Source: PCPOR2b sp965220385 (lineage in GTDB: Bacteria > Poribacteria > WGA-4E > PCPOR2b). Taken from it: a stretch of 64,000 bases of DNA. The position numbers were made by a program, and so were the translations under genes. The stretch lies in assembly GCA_965220385.1 (NCBI GenBank), contig OZ244825.1, positions 186,001 to 250,000 of the forward strand, in the 5' to 3' direction. Positions 33,623 through 41,704 of this stretch are shown piece after piece. The first letter of the stretch is position 1. The number at the start of each line of letters is the position of its first letter. The notes under the pieces are model-generated. The model was given only the letters and a program-made list of their open reading frames with translations, did not search any database and had not been told where the DNA came from.

Positions 33623-34933
33623 ATGAAAAAACTTGCTTGCTATTTTGCGATACTCATGTTCTCTGTATTAATCGTCGCAACACCATCAACAGATGCTCAA
33701 GAAAAATTAACGATTGCTTGGGCACAGTGGGATCCCGCGAACTATCTTGATGAACTGTCTAAGGACTTTACCGCGGAAACCGGGATTGAGGTCGATCTGG
33801 TTCAGATCTCTTGGTCCCATTTCCAAGATTCGGTCTTCACCGCATTTGTCGGAAAAAGTGACCGATACGATATCGTTATCGGTGATAGCCAATGGCTTGG
33901 GAGAAACTCCGTTGGCGGTCACTATGTCGATTTGACCGACTGGATCAACGAAAACATTGATGTTGATTCGATTTACGCAACCGCCATGGAGGCATTCGCT
34001 GAATATCCGAAAGGAAGTGGAAAGTATTGGGCACTCCCCGCAGAGGTGGACGCCAACGGTTTCCTCTATCGCACAGATCTCTTTGAGGATGCGGACGAAA
34101 AAGCAAAGTTCAAAGAAAAATATGGCTATGAGCTCGCTCCTCCTAAAACCTACGCAGAACTCCGTGACATTGCCGAGTTTTTTACGCGTCCCCCAAACCT
34201 CTACGGCATCGCGCCTTGGTACAGCAAAGAGTACGACGGGATCACCATGGGCTTTCAACAGGTGATGTGGTCGTACGGTGGTTCCTACGGCGATCCCGAA
34301 ACCTATAAGGTGGAGGGTCACATCAATAGCGACGACGTAGTTGCAGCGCTGGAGTATTACACATCACTCAGGGAGTTCTCACCACCCGATGCACCCAACT
34401 ACTACTGGGCGGAAACACTGGATGCGTTCAAAGCGGGAAAAGTTGCGATGGCGATGGACTATTTCGCCTTCTTCCCGGGGGTAGTCGATTCGAATCAGAA
34501 TCCCAACTACTACGATAAAACAGGCTTCTTTGTCTCACCCGCCGGTCCGAAGGGACACGCCATCAGCATCGGTGGTCAAGGTATGTCAATCTCTGCCTAC
34601 TCCAAGAACGAAGACATCGCCAAGCGGTATCTGAAATGGTTTATGCAGAAACCGGTACAGGAAAAATGGGCGCAGCTGGGCGGGTTCACGCCGCATGAAG
34701 AGGTCCTCCAATCCGAAGTATTCCTCAACGCAACACCGTTCAACAGAGCCTTTGCTGCCAGTTTTCCTTACTTGCGTGACTTCTGGGCAGTACCCGAATA
34801 CGCCGAACTTCTGGAGGCGTGCCAGACCGGATGGAACCAAGTTATCATCGGATCCAAATCTGCCAAAGAGGCGTTGGACGATATTGCGCGTAAGCATGAA
34901 GCAATCTTTGAGGACGCAGGCTATTATGACTAA
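33623..34933 (+). CDS. ABC transporter extracellular sugar-binding protein (family 1)
   Basis: 436 residues. Signal peptide: LACYFAILMFSVLIVATPSTDAQ split at the hydrophobic core, cleaved near TDAQ-E. The family-1 solute-binding pattern follows: KLTIAWAQWDPANYLDELSKDF, YDIVIGDSQWLG, ALPAEVDANGFLYRTDLF, FKAGKVAMAMDYFAF and KRYLKWFMQKPVQEKWAQLGG. These bind oligosaccharides or glycerol-phosphodiesters for MalFGK-type importers. AAGGAA precedes the ATG at 33623. It heads a transport cluster with the permeases at 35342 and 36249; 408 bases of repeat DNA lie between. Confidence 0.9.
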   Translation: MKKLACYFAILMFSVLIVATPSTDAQEKLTIAWAQWDPANYLDELSKDFTAETGIEVDLVQISWSHFQDSVFTAFVGKSDRYDIVIGDSQWLGRNSVGGHYVDLTDWINENIDVDSIYATAMEAFAEYPKGSGKYWALPAEVDANGFLYRTDLFEDADEKAKFKEKYGYELAPPKTYAELRDIAEFFTRPPNLYGIAPWYSKEYDGITMGFQQVMWSYGGSYGDPETYKVEGHINSDDVVAALEYYTSLREFSPPDAPNYYWAETLDAFKAGKVAMAMDYFAFFPGVVDSNQNPNYYDKTGFFVSPAGPKGHAISIGGQGMSISAYSKNEDIAKRYLKWFMQKPVQEKWAQLGGFTPHEEVLQSEVFLNATPFNRAFAASFPYLRDFWAVPEYAELLEACQTGWNQVIIGSKSAKEALDDIARKHEAIFEDAGYYD

Positions 34934-35341
34934 TGACCGATGGTGCTAATTTACAGCTATTGATACGCTCCTGAAAGTGAAACGTGAACACAGTTGGTTC
35001 ATTGGGTAATTAATGAACTAGTGCTCTGGCATATAAATCATGATAAGTCTCTCACGGCTCGGCTCCGTTCCGCCTGTCCCGATTTATCGGGGAGAGTCCG
35101 AGACCCCGATAAATCGGGATTCAGAGCAACTTGGATAGCCATATCCAAGCCAGCTTTGCGGCGGTGTTGTGGATTTGTCAATCCACAACGAGCAGGGGCA
35201 TTAACAATTATCTGACAATGTACTAGTGAACTAATGTACTAATGAACTCTATACGACAGTCTCACCAACTAGCATTAAAGGTTAGTAGTATCGTTGGGAA
35301 ATTAGGCTTACTGCTCACGTACCACTTGCACAGGGGAGGCA
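34934..35341. repeat. Gap inside the transport cluster filled with hairpin cassettes
   Basis: No gene. The gap has CCCGATTTATCGGGG and CCCGATAAATCGGG units (about 35077-35117), then CTTGGATA-gcca-TATCCAAG (35130-35149), then GTTGTGGATT-tgtc-AATCCACAAC (35166-35189). The last two share their arms with the hairpins at 8044 and 8006 but have other loops and the reverse order. A short imperfect direct repeat (GTACTAGTGAACTAAT, GTACTAATGAACT) follows at about 35220-35245. It may uncouple permease expression from that of the binding protein. Confidence 0.65.
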
Positions 35342-36247
35342 ATGCGGACCGCACGTTTTTCACGCGGGTTCAGTGACTACCAGATCAAGATGGCGTTTAT
35401 CATGCCTACCATGATTCTGCTCATCTTGATGAATATCTTCCCGCTGCTATGGTCATTGTACTTAAGCTTTCATCGTTATAAGGCTTCCATGCCGAACCGT
35501 CCGGCAAAGTTTATCGGTGTCCAGAACTACGCACGGCTACTCACCGATCCGGAGATCTGGGGCTATTTTCAGACCACCGCCTACTTTGTCGTACTTGCCG
35601 TTATCACCCAATTCATCATCGGTTTCGGGTTGGCGCTGCTCCTCAATCGCGAATTTCGATATAAGGGGCTTGTAACAACGCTGATCCTGTTACCGATGAT
35701 GCTCTCACCGGTTGTCGTAGGCCTATTCTGGCGGTTTATCTTCGCGTCCGACGCGTCGGGGTTGGTCAACTATCTACTGAGCCCGCTGTTCGGAGGACCA
35801 ATCGGCTGGACGACGGACCCAAAGATCGCCATGCTCGCGGTCGTGATTGTCGATACATGGATGTGGTCGCCATTCATGATGCTGATCTCTCTGGCTGGCT
35901 TGTCCGCTATCCCCAAATATCTCTACGAAGCCGCGGATGTAGACCGCGCCTCCCGATGGTTCAAGTTCCGTTGGATCACCCTTCCCTTGGTTTCTCCCCT
36001 ACTACTAATCGCACTGCTGTTCCGCACGATGGATGCCTTCAAAATGTTCGATATTGTCTACGTGCTGACCCGCGAAGGGGGACCGGGCATAGCGACGGAA
36101 ACCGTTTCAATGAATCTGTACAAGCTGGCCTTTCGGAACTATAATACCGGCAAGGCGTGTGCGATGGCATACATACTCCTGATTATCATTGTCGCGTTGA
36201 GTAACATTTACGTGAAACATCTGAACAAGGTTCGCGGCGAGGCGTAA
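35342..36247 (+). CDS. ABC transporter permease, MalF/UgpA type
   Basis: 301 residues, six membrane segments. Typical features are KMAFIMPTMILLILMNIFPLLWSLYLSF at the N-terminus (split by the first segment) and the EAA loop YEAADVDRASRWFKFRWITLPLVSP for docking to the ATPase. It forms the channel with the next gene product, which starts 1 base after its stop codon. GGGGAGG precedes the ATG. Inner membrane; the substrate is set by the binding protein at 33623. Confidence 0.9.
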   Translation: MRTARFSRGFSDYQIKMAFIMPTMILLILMNIFPLLWSLYLSFHRYKASMPNRPAKFIGVQNYARLLTDPEIWGYFQTTAYFVVLAVITQFIIGFGLALLLNREFRYKGLVTTLILLPMMLSPVVVGLFWRFIFASDASGLVNYLLSPLFGGPIGWTTDPKIAMLAVVIVDTWMWSPFMMLISLAGLSAIPKYLYEAADVDRASRWFKFRWITLPLVSPLLLIALLFRTMDAFKMFDIVYVLTREGGPGIATETVSMNLYKLAFRNYNTGKACAMAYILLIIIVALSNIYVKHLNKVRGEA

Positions 36248-36248
36248 A

Positions 36249-37403
36249 ATGGCACAGATAGAACGCAGTAGACTTGGACATTACGTGGCACTCGCTGTAA
36301 TTGCGGTGGCAGTGCTGGTCTATCTCACCCCGATCTACTGGATTGTCGCAACATCCCTAAAATCGCCCAGTGATATTATTGCGCAGGTCCCCCAATTCCT
36401 GTTTCGGGTCACCCTTGAGCATTACCAGAAACTGATGCCCGATGCAGTGCCCGGGCTCACATACGTCTTCATTGCAGAAGCGTTGATCGGTATACTCGCC
36501 TGTTTCTTACCCGTCCGAAACATGGGGATTGCCCGTCGTTTTGCATTTCTGTGGAACGGCTTGCTGATTTTAACCTGTCTTTACGCGCTTGCGACAACGA
36601 TCAACTACAATTTCCTGATGCTGTCGATTTATACGATCGTCGTCTTCCTGCTGATTTCTCCCCACAGATCAACCGAAGCGAGACGGGTTCGCCTGTCCCT
36701 CGTCGGTGCTAGTGTATTAGCAATCGTTGCCATCTGCACACTGTTCGCGCACGGAGGATCGAAATATTTCCACCAACTGCTGAATAGCATCATCATTGGG
36801 TTTGGCAGCACCCTGCTCGCCGTTGGGTTTGGGACACTGTCTGCCTATGCGTTCTCACGCTTCAAGGTCGCAGGCAAGGAGGATCTCCTCTTCTTCATCC
36901 TCAGCACACGGATGCTTCCTCCCGTCGTCGTTGTCATCCCAATCTACCTAATGTACAGCGCACTCGGACTGCGTGACACCCACCTCGGACTCATCCTGCT
37001 CTACACCACTTTCAACGTCTCCTTCGCAGTTTGGCTGATGAAAGGCTTCATCGACGAAATCCCGAAAGAGTACGAAGACGCCGCCCTTGTTGATGGGTAT
37101 ACCCGCTTTCAAACCTTCGTCAAAGTTGTACTCCCCCAATCTGTGACAGGGATCGCTGCAACAGCCGTTTTCTGTCTAATCACCGCGTGGAACGAGTTTG
37201 CCTTTGCCCTTGTGTTGACCGAAGTTGGCGGCAGGGCGGTAACCGCGCCACCCTCAATTACCAGTGCGATCGGATCTAGCGGCATTGATTGGGGCAAGAT
37301 TGCGGCTGCAACCTTCGTCTTCCTCTTGCCTGTCGCGATTTTTACTTTCCTGATGCGAGGGCACCTCTTGCGTGGCGTTACATTTGGTGCAGTGAAAAAG
37401 TAG
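36249..37403 (+). CDS. ABC transporter permease, MalG/UgpE type, with extra membrane insert
   Basis: 384 residues; MalG-type permeases are usually about 275-300. The N-terminus (YLTPIYWIVATSLKSPSDI) and the C-terminal half are standard, starting at FHQLLNSIIIGFGSTLLAV and including the EAA loop YEDAALVDGYTRFQTFVKVVLPQ. Between them, about residues 75-175, an insert carries three to four additional hydrophobic segments (ALIGILACFL, LWNGLLILTCLYALATTI, MLSIYTIVVFLLI, LVGASVLAIVAICTLF). It is in frame with normal codon usage, so it is not an obvious artefact. The total number of membrane spans and the topology would differ from the paradigm. The start is 1 base after the upstream stop. Confidence 0.88.
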   Translation: MAQIERSRLGHYVALAVIAVAVLVYLTPIYWIVATSLKSPSDIIAQVPQFLFRVTLEHYQKLMPDAVPGLTYVFIAEALIGILACFLPVRNMGIARRFAFLWNGLLILTCLYALATTINYNFLMLSIYTIVVFLLISPHRSTEARRVRLSLVGASVLAIVAICTLFAHGGSKYFHQLLNSIIIGFGSTLLAVGFGTLSAYAFSRFKVAGKEDLLFFILSTRMLPPVVVVIPIYLMYSALGLRDTHLGLILLYTTFNVSFAVWLMKGFIDEIPKEYEDAALVDGYTRFQTFVKVVLPQSVTGIAATAVFCLITAWNEFAFALVLTEVGGRAVTAPPSITSAIGSSGIDWGKIAAATFVFLLPVAIFTFLMRGHLLRGVTFGAVKK

Positions 37404-37526
37404 AAATGCATTGGCGGACTTGCTGGAGGACGTGTTGACATTTATCGAATTTTGCTGACAAGCCCCCTTACTTTTAAGGAGGGGAGGTGGTCCGCCAAAA
37501 TACGTTAATAGGTGAGATAAATAGGG
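37404..37526. other. Gap with a 9-bp inverted repeat
   Basis: TTGGCGGAC (about 37411) and GTCCGCCAA (about 37489) enclose a C-rich/G-rich hairpin (CCCCCTTACTTTTAAGGAGGGG). This is either a large terminator-like structure after the permease genes or another small repeat element. No gene. Confidence 0.4.
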
Positions 37527-37555
37527 TTGATTTTGAAGGTTGAGTCTGGTATAAT
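37527..37555 (+). promoter_or_regulatory. Strong sigma-70 promoter with no protein gene downstream
   Basis: TTGATT (37527-37532), 17 bases, TATAAT (37550-37555). The next protein start on this strand is 900 bases away at 38461, so the transcript is probably a non-coding RNA or a very long leader. Confidence 0.65.
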
Positions 37556-37561
37556 CGCTTT

Positions 37562-37760
37562 AAGAAATGGATGCACCGCTGAAAATGATTAGCAGGGGTA
37601 AAGTCCGCAGTCGTTTTCCCACCCTTCGATGGGAGTATGTTGTGGTGTTTTCCATCTTACCAAAGTTGCCCTTCGGGGCAGTGGATAGGGCGTTGTCCAC
37701 TGGAGGAGACACCGTAAGATCCCGATAAATCGGGACAAGTGTCGTTGATACCACAATTCG
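37562..37760 (+). ncRNA. Possible structured RNA of unknown type
   Basis: Downstream of the promoter the sequence can form a nested fold. TTGTGGT (37640-37646) pairs with ACCACAA (37750-37756), and ATCTTAC (37654-37660) pairs with GTAAGAT (37714-37720). These enclose GCCC-TTCG-GGGC (37668-37679, a stable UUCG tetraloop) and CAGTGGA/TCCACTG (37679-37702). Next to them is CCCGAT-aa-ATCGGG (37721-37734). Upstream is CCCA/TGGG around CCCTTCGA (37618-37633). I could not match it to RNase P, tmRNA, 6S or SRP RNA. The CCCGAT unit is also a dispersed repeat, so part of the fold may simply be repeat DNA. Direct reading supports pairing only; transcription is inferred. Confidence 0.3.
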
Positions 37761-37830
37761 ACCTCCTATTGACAATGGGTGAGTATCCCCAACCCTTTAG
37801 GATGTGGGAGTACGTCAAAACATAATATGG

Positions 37831-37936
37831 TGGCTCATGTAAAAACGGAGTGCAATTACGATTAAGGAATACAGTGGAGAGCGGGGCAAGATGCCCCGCC
37901 TACGGGTTCTATTGCACACTTTCTTAGCATGAGCCA
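37831..37936. repeat. Small inverted-repeat element
   Basis: 106 bp. TGGCTCATG (37831-37839) pairs with CATGAGCCA (37928-37936), and GTGCAAT (37850-37856) with ATTGCAC (37911-37917). The centre is GCGGGGC-aagat-GCCCCGC (37881-37899) followed by CTACGGG. Non-coding. The nested design is like the MITE-like elements, but the ends are different. The rest of the gap to 38460 has more CCCGATAAAT fragments and no gene. Confidence 0.55.
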
Positions 37937-38460
37937 AATAAGAAAAATAGGCTGCTCTGGGCTTTTTTAGCGAAAAAGGTAACACGAAAAAGGGAAAAGT
38001 TACACAGGTTACGGCATACGGAATTCCGCTGAATTCCCGATAAATTGTCCGATAAATCGAGGCCAGGGGGACAGGCGGTATTTCGATACGCTCAACTACA
38101 GGTTGTCTAGCAACTTGCGTTAATTATTAGACTGATATGTCAATTTTAATCAATTGAGCCAGCCTTGATGCGGTCTCCGGTGTGTCATTGGCGGAGAATT
38201 AGGCACTTGGTTATATGTGACGCATCAGTGTTAATTGGACATCGGTCTACCTGTTAGGCAATCGGGGTTTGTGGTCGTTCCATTGCGTTGGATTGTTGAA
38301 CGCACCTTTTTTCGGTTCGGTTAGTTTCGCCGATTGACTATGGATTATGAACGTTCTGCTGAGACGGCTGAGGCAATGGTGTACATTGCTTCCATTTACT
38401 TGATGCGAAATCGTATCAAATGACTTTTCAAACAGGCTCTTAAGATAAGGAGTATTAACA

Positions 38461-39438
38461 ATGTTAAAGTTTCAGATGGCTCTGATTGCCCTCTTGATCG
38501 GTTGCGTTGCCCTCATCTCCTGCGACCAGCTAGTAGTAGAAACATTAATACCAGCGCCACCAGAGGATGATATGCCGGACGACATGATGGTTGGCTTGCC
38601 AATGTACATCGCAATGTACACTTCGTGGACGACGAATGTTACCTATCCCGAACCTGTAGGTACCGGTAACGTGCACGGCGAAGGGGCTCGTACTGTTTAC
38701 ATCAACGACGTCGGAGCTATGGCGTTGGAAGATGAAAACCTGACCGCTTACCCCGCTGGGACTATAATTGTCAAAGAAATCATGGACGACGCGAACACGT
38801 TTGTTCAGAAAGTCGCGACAATGAAGAAGACGGACGATTCGCGCCATAACGGGTGGACATACAAGAAATATGCTCGCACCGATGAAAACACTGACTATAT
38901 GCAGGTCGGAGGAGATGGACTCCCAGACGCAGCCGAAGGGTGTCATGCCTGCCACGCTGCAGCCCCCGTGGACAGTGTCTTCGTCGATTTCTCTATGGAC
39001 GGCGAAATGCCAACTGACGGCGAAATGCCAACTGATGACACAATGGCAGCAGCGTACACCTCATGGCTGAGTGCTACACTTCCCACCGCTATCGGTTCCG
39101 GTGCTGCACACGGTCAGAACGCTCGCACCATCTATATCAACGATATCGGAGTGATGGCATTGCAGGCTGGGGAGACCACTTTCCCTGTCGGGACTATAGT
39201 GTACAAGGATATCATGGATGCCACGAACACCTCTGTTGTGTTAGTCGAGAGGATGGAAAAAACAGACGATCCGATGTATGCTACAGAGAACGGATGGCTA
39301 TACAACGAGGGTAACAGTCAAGCTGGGTGTCATGGCTGCCACGCGACCGCCGGTGTGGACCCCATCCCGGGCACAGACGCTGTCTTCACTGTCCCGGCCC
39401 TGATGGCTAGCCTCGCTGCCGCTGGCGCGGGTCAATAG
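38461..39438 (+). CDS. Lipoprotein with two tandem cytochrome P460-like domains
   Basis: 325 residues. Lipobox L-I-S-C with Cys21, so anchored in the periplasm or outer membrane. Two repeats of a P460-type c-haem domain follow. Domain 1 (about 50-168) ends in the haem motif C161-x-x-C164-H165; domain 2 (about 198-298) ends in C290-x-x-C293-H294. Both share Y-T-S-W, H-G-x-(G/N)-A-R-T-x-Y-I-N-D, the G-T-I-V-x-K-(E/D)-I-M-D strand and G-W-x-Y. Single-domain P460 proteins oxidise hydroxylamine or bind NO. In canonical P460 a Lys cross-links to the haem, which cannot be confirmed here. The linker has a short repeat (DGEMPT). Its leader and signal peptide match the gene at 39792. Confidence 0.8.
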   Translation: MLKFQMALIALLIGCVALISCDQLVVETLIPAPPEDDMPDDMMVGLPMYIAMYTSWTTNVTYPEPVGTGNVHGEGARTVYINDVGAMALEDENLTAYPAGTIIVKEIMDDANTFVQKVATMKKTDDSRHNGWTYKKYARTDENTDYMQVGGDGLPDAAEGCHACHAAAPVDSVFVDFSMDGEMPTDGEMPTDDTMAAAYTSWLSATLPTAIGSGAAHGQNARTIYINDIGVMALQAGETTFPVGTIVYKDIMDATNTSVVLVERMEKTDDPMYATENGWLYNEGNSQAGCHGCHATAGVDPIPGTDAVFTVPALMASLAAAGAGQ

Positions 39439-39591
39439 GACCAACGCGTAGCCTGAAAAACTGAAAAATTTCTAGGGATACATGCATTGATCGGTGGTAC
39501 CTAGCATCTCCTGATACCTCCTAAGAGTGCCGATCACAACGTTTTCGCAATTTGAGACAGCGAAGTATCGTTTTGCTGCTTAAAAAAATTG
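39439..39591. other. Gap after the P460 gene
   Basis: Nothing recognisable apart from A/T-rich DNA leading into the promoter at 39592. No terminator with a T-tract is seen. Confidence 0.35.
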
Positions 39592-39620
39592 TTGAAAATT
39601 AATGCGAAGTGTGATATATT
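39592..39620 (+). promoter_or_regulatory. Promoter of the Met/Asp-repeat lipoprotein gene
   Basis: TTGAAA (39592-39597), 17 bases, TATATT (39615-39620). It predicts a 5' leader of about 165 bases before the ATG at 39792, long enough to hold a regulatory structure. Confidence 0.5.
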
Positions 39621-39791
39621 CTTAGAGAAGTTATGTAGAATATGAATTTGGCAGGTGCCTATCTTTTGCCGGTTGCGCTTTTCACTGCAACTATCTACCA
39701 ATAGATGCGTACCTTGTCATTACCTTGCGACGCAGCTTGCAGGTTTCCAACGTTTGCTGCGAAACACATTTTAAAATAAGGAGTATTAACA

Positions 39792-40196
39792 ATGTTAAAA
39801 TTTCAGATGGCTCTGATGTTCCTTCTAATCGGTTGTGTCGCGGTCATGGGTTGTAGCGACTCCGCCATGGTGGATATGATGGGCGGTATGATGGACGACG
39901 ACGACGACGATATGGACGGCATGGATGACGGCATGGATGACGGCATGGACGGCATGGATGACGGCATGGACGGCATGGATGACGGCATGGACGGCATGGA
40001 TGACGGCATGGACGGCATGGATGACGGCATGGACGACGGCATGGACGACGGCATGGACGACGGCATGGACGGCATGGACGACGGCATGGACGACGGCATG
40101 GACGACGGCATGGACGACGGCATGGACGACGGCATGGACGACGGCATGGACGACGGCATGGACGACGGCATGGACGGCATGGACGACAGTCAGTAA
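39792..40196 (+). CDS. Lipoprotein with Met-Asp-Asp-Gly tandem repeats
   Basis: 134 residues. Signal peptide with lipobox V-M-G-C (Cys21). After a short linker with six consecutive Asp, the whole remainder is built of M-D-D-G and M-D-G units ending in MDDSQ. The DNA changes from 21-bp units (GATGACGGCATGGACGGCATG) to 12-bp units (GACGACGGCATG) at about 40030; all units are multiples of three, so length changes by slippage keep the frame. Met and Asp density suggests metal binding at the cell surface (copper via Met, calcium via Asp), which is inference. The ribosome-binding site, start and first 14 codons are nearly identical to those of the P460 gene at 38461. Confidence 0.75.
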   Translation: MLKFQMALMFLLIGCVAVMGCSDSAMVDMMGGMMDDDDDDMDGMDDGMDDGMDGMDDGMDGMDDGMDGMDDGMDGMDDGMDDGMDDGMDDGMDGMDDGMDDGMDDGMDDGMDDGMDDGMDDGMDDGMDGMDDSQ

Positions 40197-40384
40197 TTTC
40201 AACCTTGACCTTAAGGGTTGAAAAGCCATACACCAGTTAATGCCTAACAGTATACTTGGCTTAATAAGCAAGAAGCTGGTAGGTAAAACACCGGTTGTTT
40301 TGGCTTGCCTTGTCGGTAGAAGAATTTCATATGCTATAACGAGGGGTTTGAACTGTGAAATCCCTCGCTTTAGCGTGTGAAAGC

Positions 40385-41512
40385 ATGTCAATACCTATGC
40401 CAACCGTGAAACTTGAAAATCTCACCAAGCGTTTCGATGACATCATCGCGCTTGACGGGATCAACCTTGATATCTACGATCAAGAATTCTTCGTCCTGCT
40501 CGGTCAGACCGGAGCAGGCAAAACAACCACCCTCCGTTGTATCGCCGGATTAGACCTACCTGAAAACGGCGCAATCTACCTCGATAATCAACAGATTAAC
40601 CACCTCACACCCGCCGAACGGGATGTCGCTTTTGTATTTCAGGCGCATATCCTATATCCCCACCTAACTGTCTACGAAAATATGGCATTCCCGCTACACC
40701 CGCGTGGCTTATCAGAGAACGAAATCCGTCTGCGTGTCACGGAAATTGCGTCAATGCTGCACATCGATCACCTCCTACAGCGCAAACCGAACCAACTCAG
40801 CGGCGGCGAAACACAACGGGTTGGACTCGGCAGGGCAATGGTGCGGCGCCCCCAAATCTTCCTGATGGACGAGCCAATCTCGAATCTGGATGCCAAACTC
40901 CGCACGGAGATGCGGGCAGAGATTAAGTGGCGGCAGCGCCAACTGGAAACCACTACTCTATACGTGACCCATGACCAGATCGAGGCGATGTCGATGGCGG
41001 ATCGTGTCGCTGTACTGGACGAAGGACGGGTTCAACAGGTCGGCACACCGATGGAGATATACGACCGCCCAGCGAATCTGTTCGTCGCCAGTTTCATCGG
41101 CAATCCAAGCATGAACCTGATTCCCTGTCAACTTGCGACTGCTGGAGAGGTGGTCTATCTGGATCTAATTGGAGGGCATCGGATGCCGGTCAAGGACAAA
41201 AGAATTGCCCAGACCTTAATCGCGTCCGGAGGCAATCGAAATCTGATCCTCGGTGTGCATCCGGAGGATGTGCTCATCAGCACTGACCGTTCCCCAGAAA
41301 ATATCCCCGTAGAAGTCTATAGCTTTGAACCCCTTGGTGCGGAAACGATTGTGGATCTAACGCTAGGCAAAGACGAGGCGGGCGACGATATTATCTTAAA
41401 ATCCAGAGTTGGGATGGCGTTTGAAGTGGGTATCGGGGCGACGTTGTGGATGACCTGTGTACCTGAACGGATTCATATCTTCGACAAAGATACAGGTGAG
41501 GCGATTTGCTAG
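40385..41512 (+). CDS. ABC transporter ATPase, MalK/UgpC type
   Basis: 375 residues. Walker A GQTGAGKTT (40-47), Q-loop Gln86, signature LSGGETQRVGLGRAM (from 138), Walker B IFLMDEP with Glu163, H-loop YVTHDQ. A C-terminal TOBE/OB regulatory region is present (about 240-375, with LGVHPEDV and PLGAETIVDL). It energises carbohydrate import, most likely with the permeases at 35342 and 36249 although 3 kb lie between. The Walker A is GQTGAGKT rather than the common GPSGCGKS. A GTG at 40355 with GAGGGG upstream is an alternative start; the family N-terminus favours 40385 or 40397. Confidence 0.9.
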   Translation: MSIPMPTVKLENLTKRFDDIIALDGINLDIYDQEFFVLLGQTGAGKTTTLRCIAGLDLPENGAIYLDNQQINHLTPAERDVAFVFQAHILYPHLTVYENMAFPLHPRGLSENEIRLRVTEIASMLHIDHLLQRKPNQLSGGETQRVGLGRAMVRRPQIFLMDEPISNLDAKLRTEMRAEIKWRQRQLETTTLYVTHDQIEAMSMADRVAVLDEGRVQQVGTPMEIYDRPANLFVASFIGNPSMNLIPCQLATAGEVVYLDLIGGHRMPVKDKRIAQTLIASGGNRNLILGVHPEDVLISTDRSPENIPVEVYSFEPLGAETIVDLTLGKDEAGDDIILKSRVGMAFEVGIGATLWMTCVPERIHIFDKDTGEAIC

Positions 41513-41582
41513 GTTCTGTTGACACTTGGCTGTCGAGATACGGGATAAAATAATACGTAATGCGTTATGCGTAAGAAAAAAC

Positions 41583-41602
41583 GGGACGCAGATCTGCGTC
41601 CC
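41583..41602. repeat. Perfect 20-bp palindrome cassette
   Basis: GGGACGCAGATCTGCGTCCC followed by CCTACGAA. The palindrome at 7852 has other arms but the same GAGATCTC-like centre and the same CCTACGAA on its right. Further cassette fragments (CCCGTGATCGGGG, GTCGAGCAAGTCCGAG) fill the gap to 41704. Confidence 0.6.
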
Positions 41603-41704
41603 CTACGAATTGCCCTCGTTGATGAAGGTTTGAGGTCGAGCAAGTCCGAGAATATCCCGTGATCGGGGCTGCCCGACCTACGGGATATCAGATATCAATA
41701 CGCC

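Noticed and set aside
37562..37760. RNase P RNA, tmRNA, 6S RNA or a cobalamin riboswitch
   Set aside because: A GTAAAGTCCGC phrase hinted at RNase P or a B12 element, but the other conserved blocks, overall length and a downstream gene under control are missing.
39803..40391. Long minus-strand frames (125-188 codons) opposite the Met/Asp-repeat gene
   Set aside because: They arise because the 3n-periodic repeat has no stop in any frame; their products are low-complexity (MPSS, HAVV, PCRR runs) and lack ribosome-binding sites.
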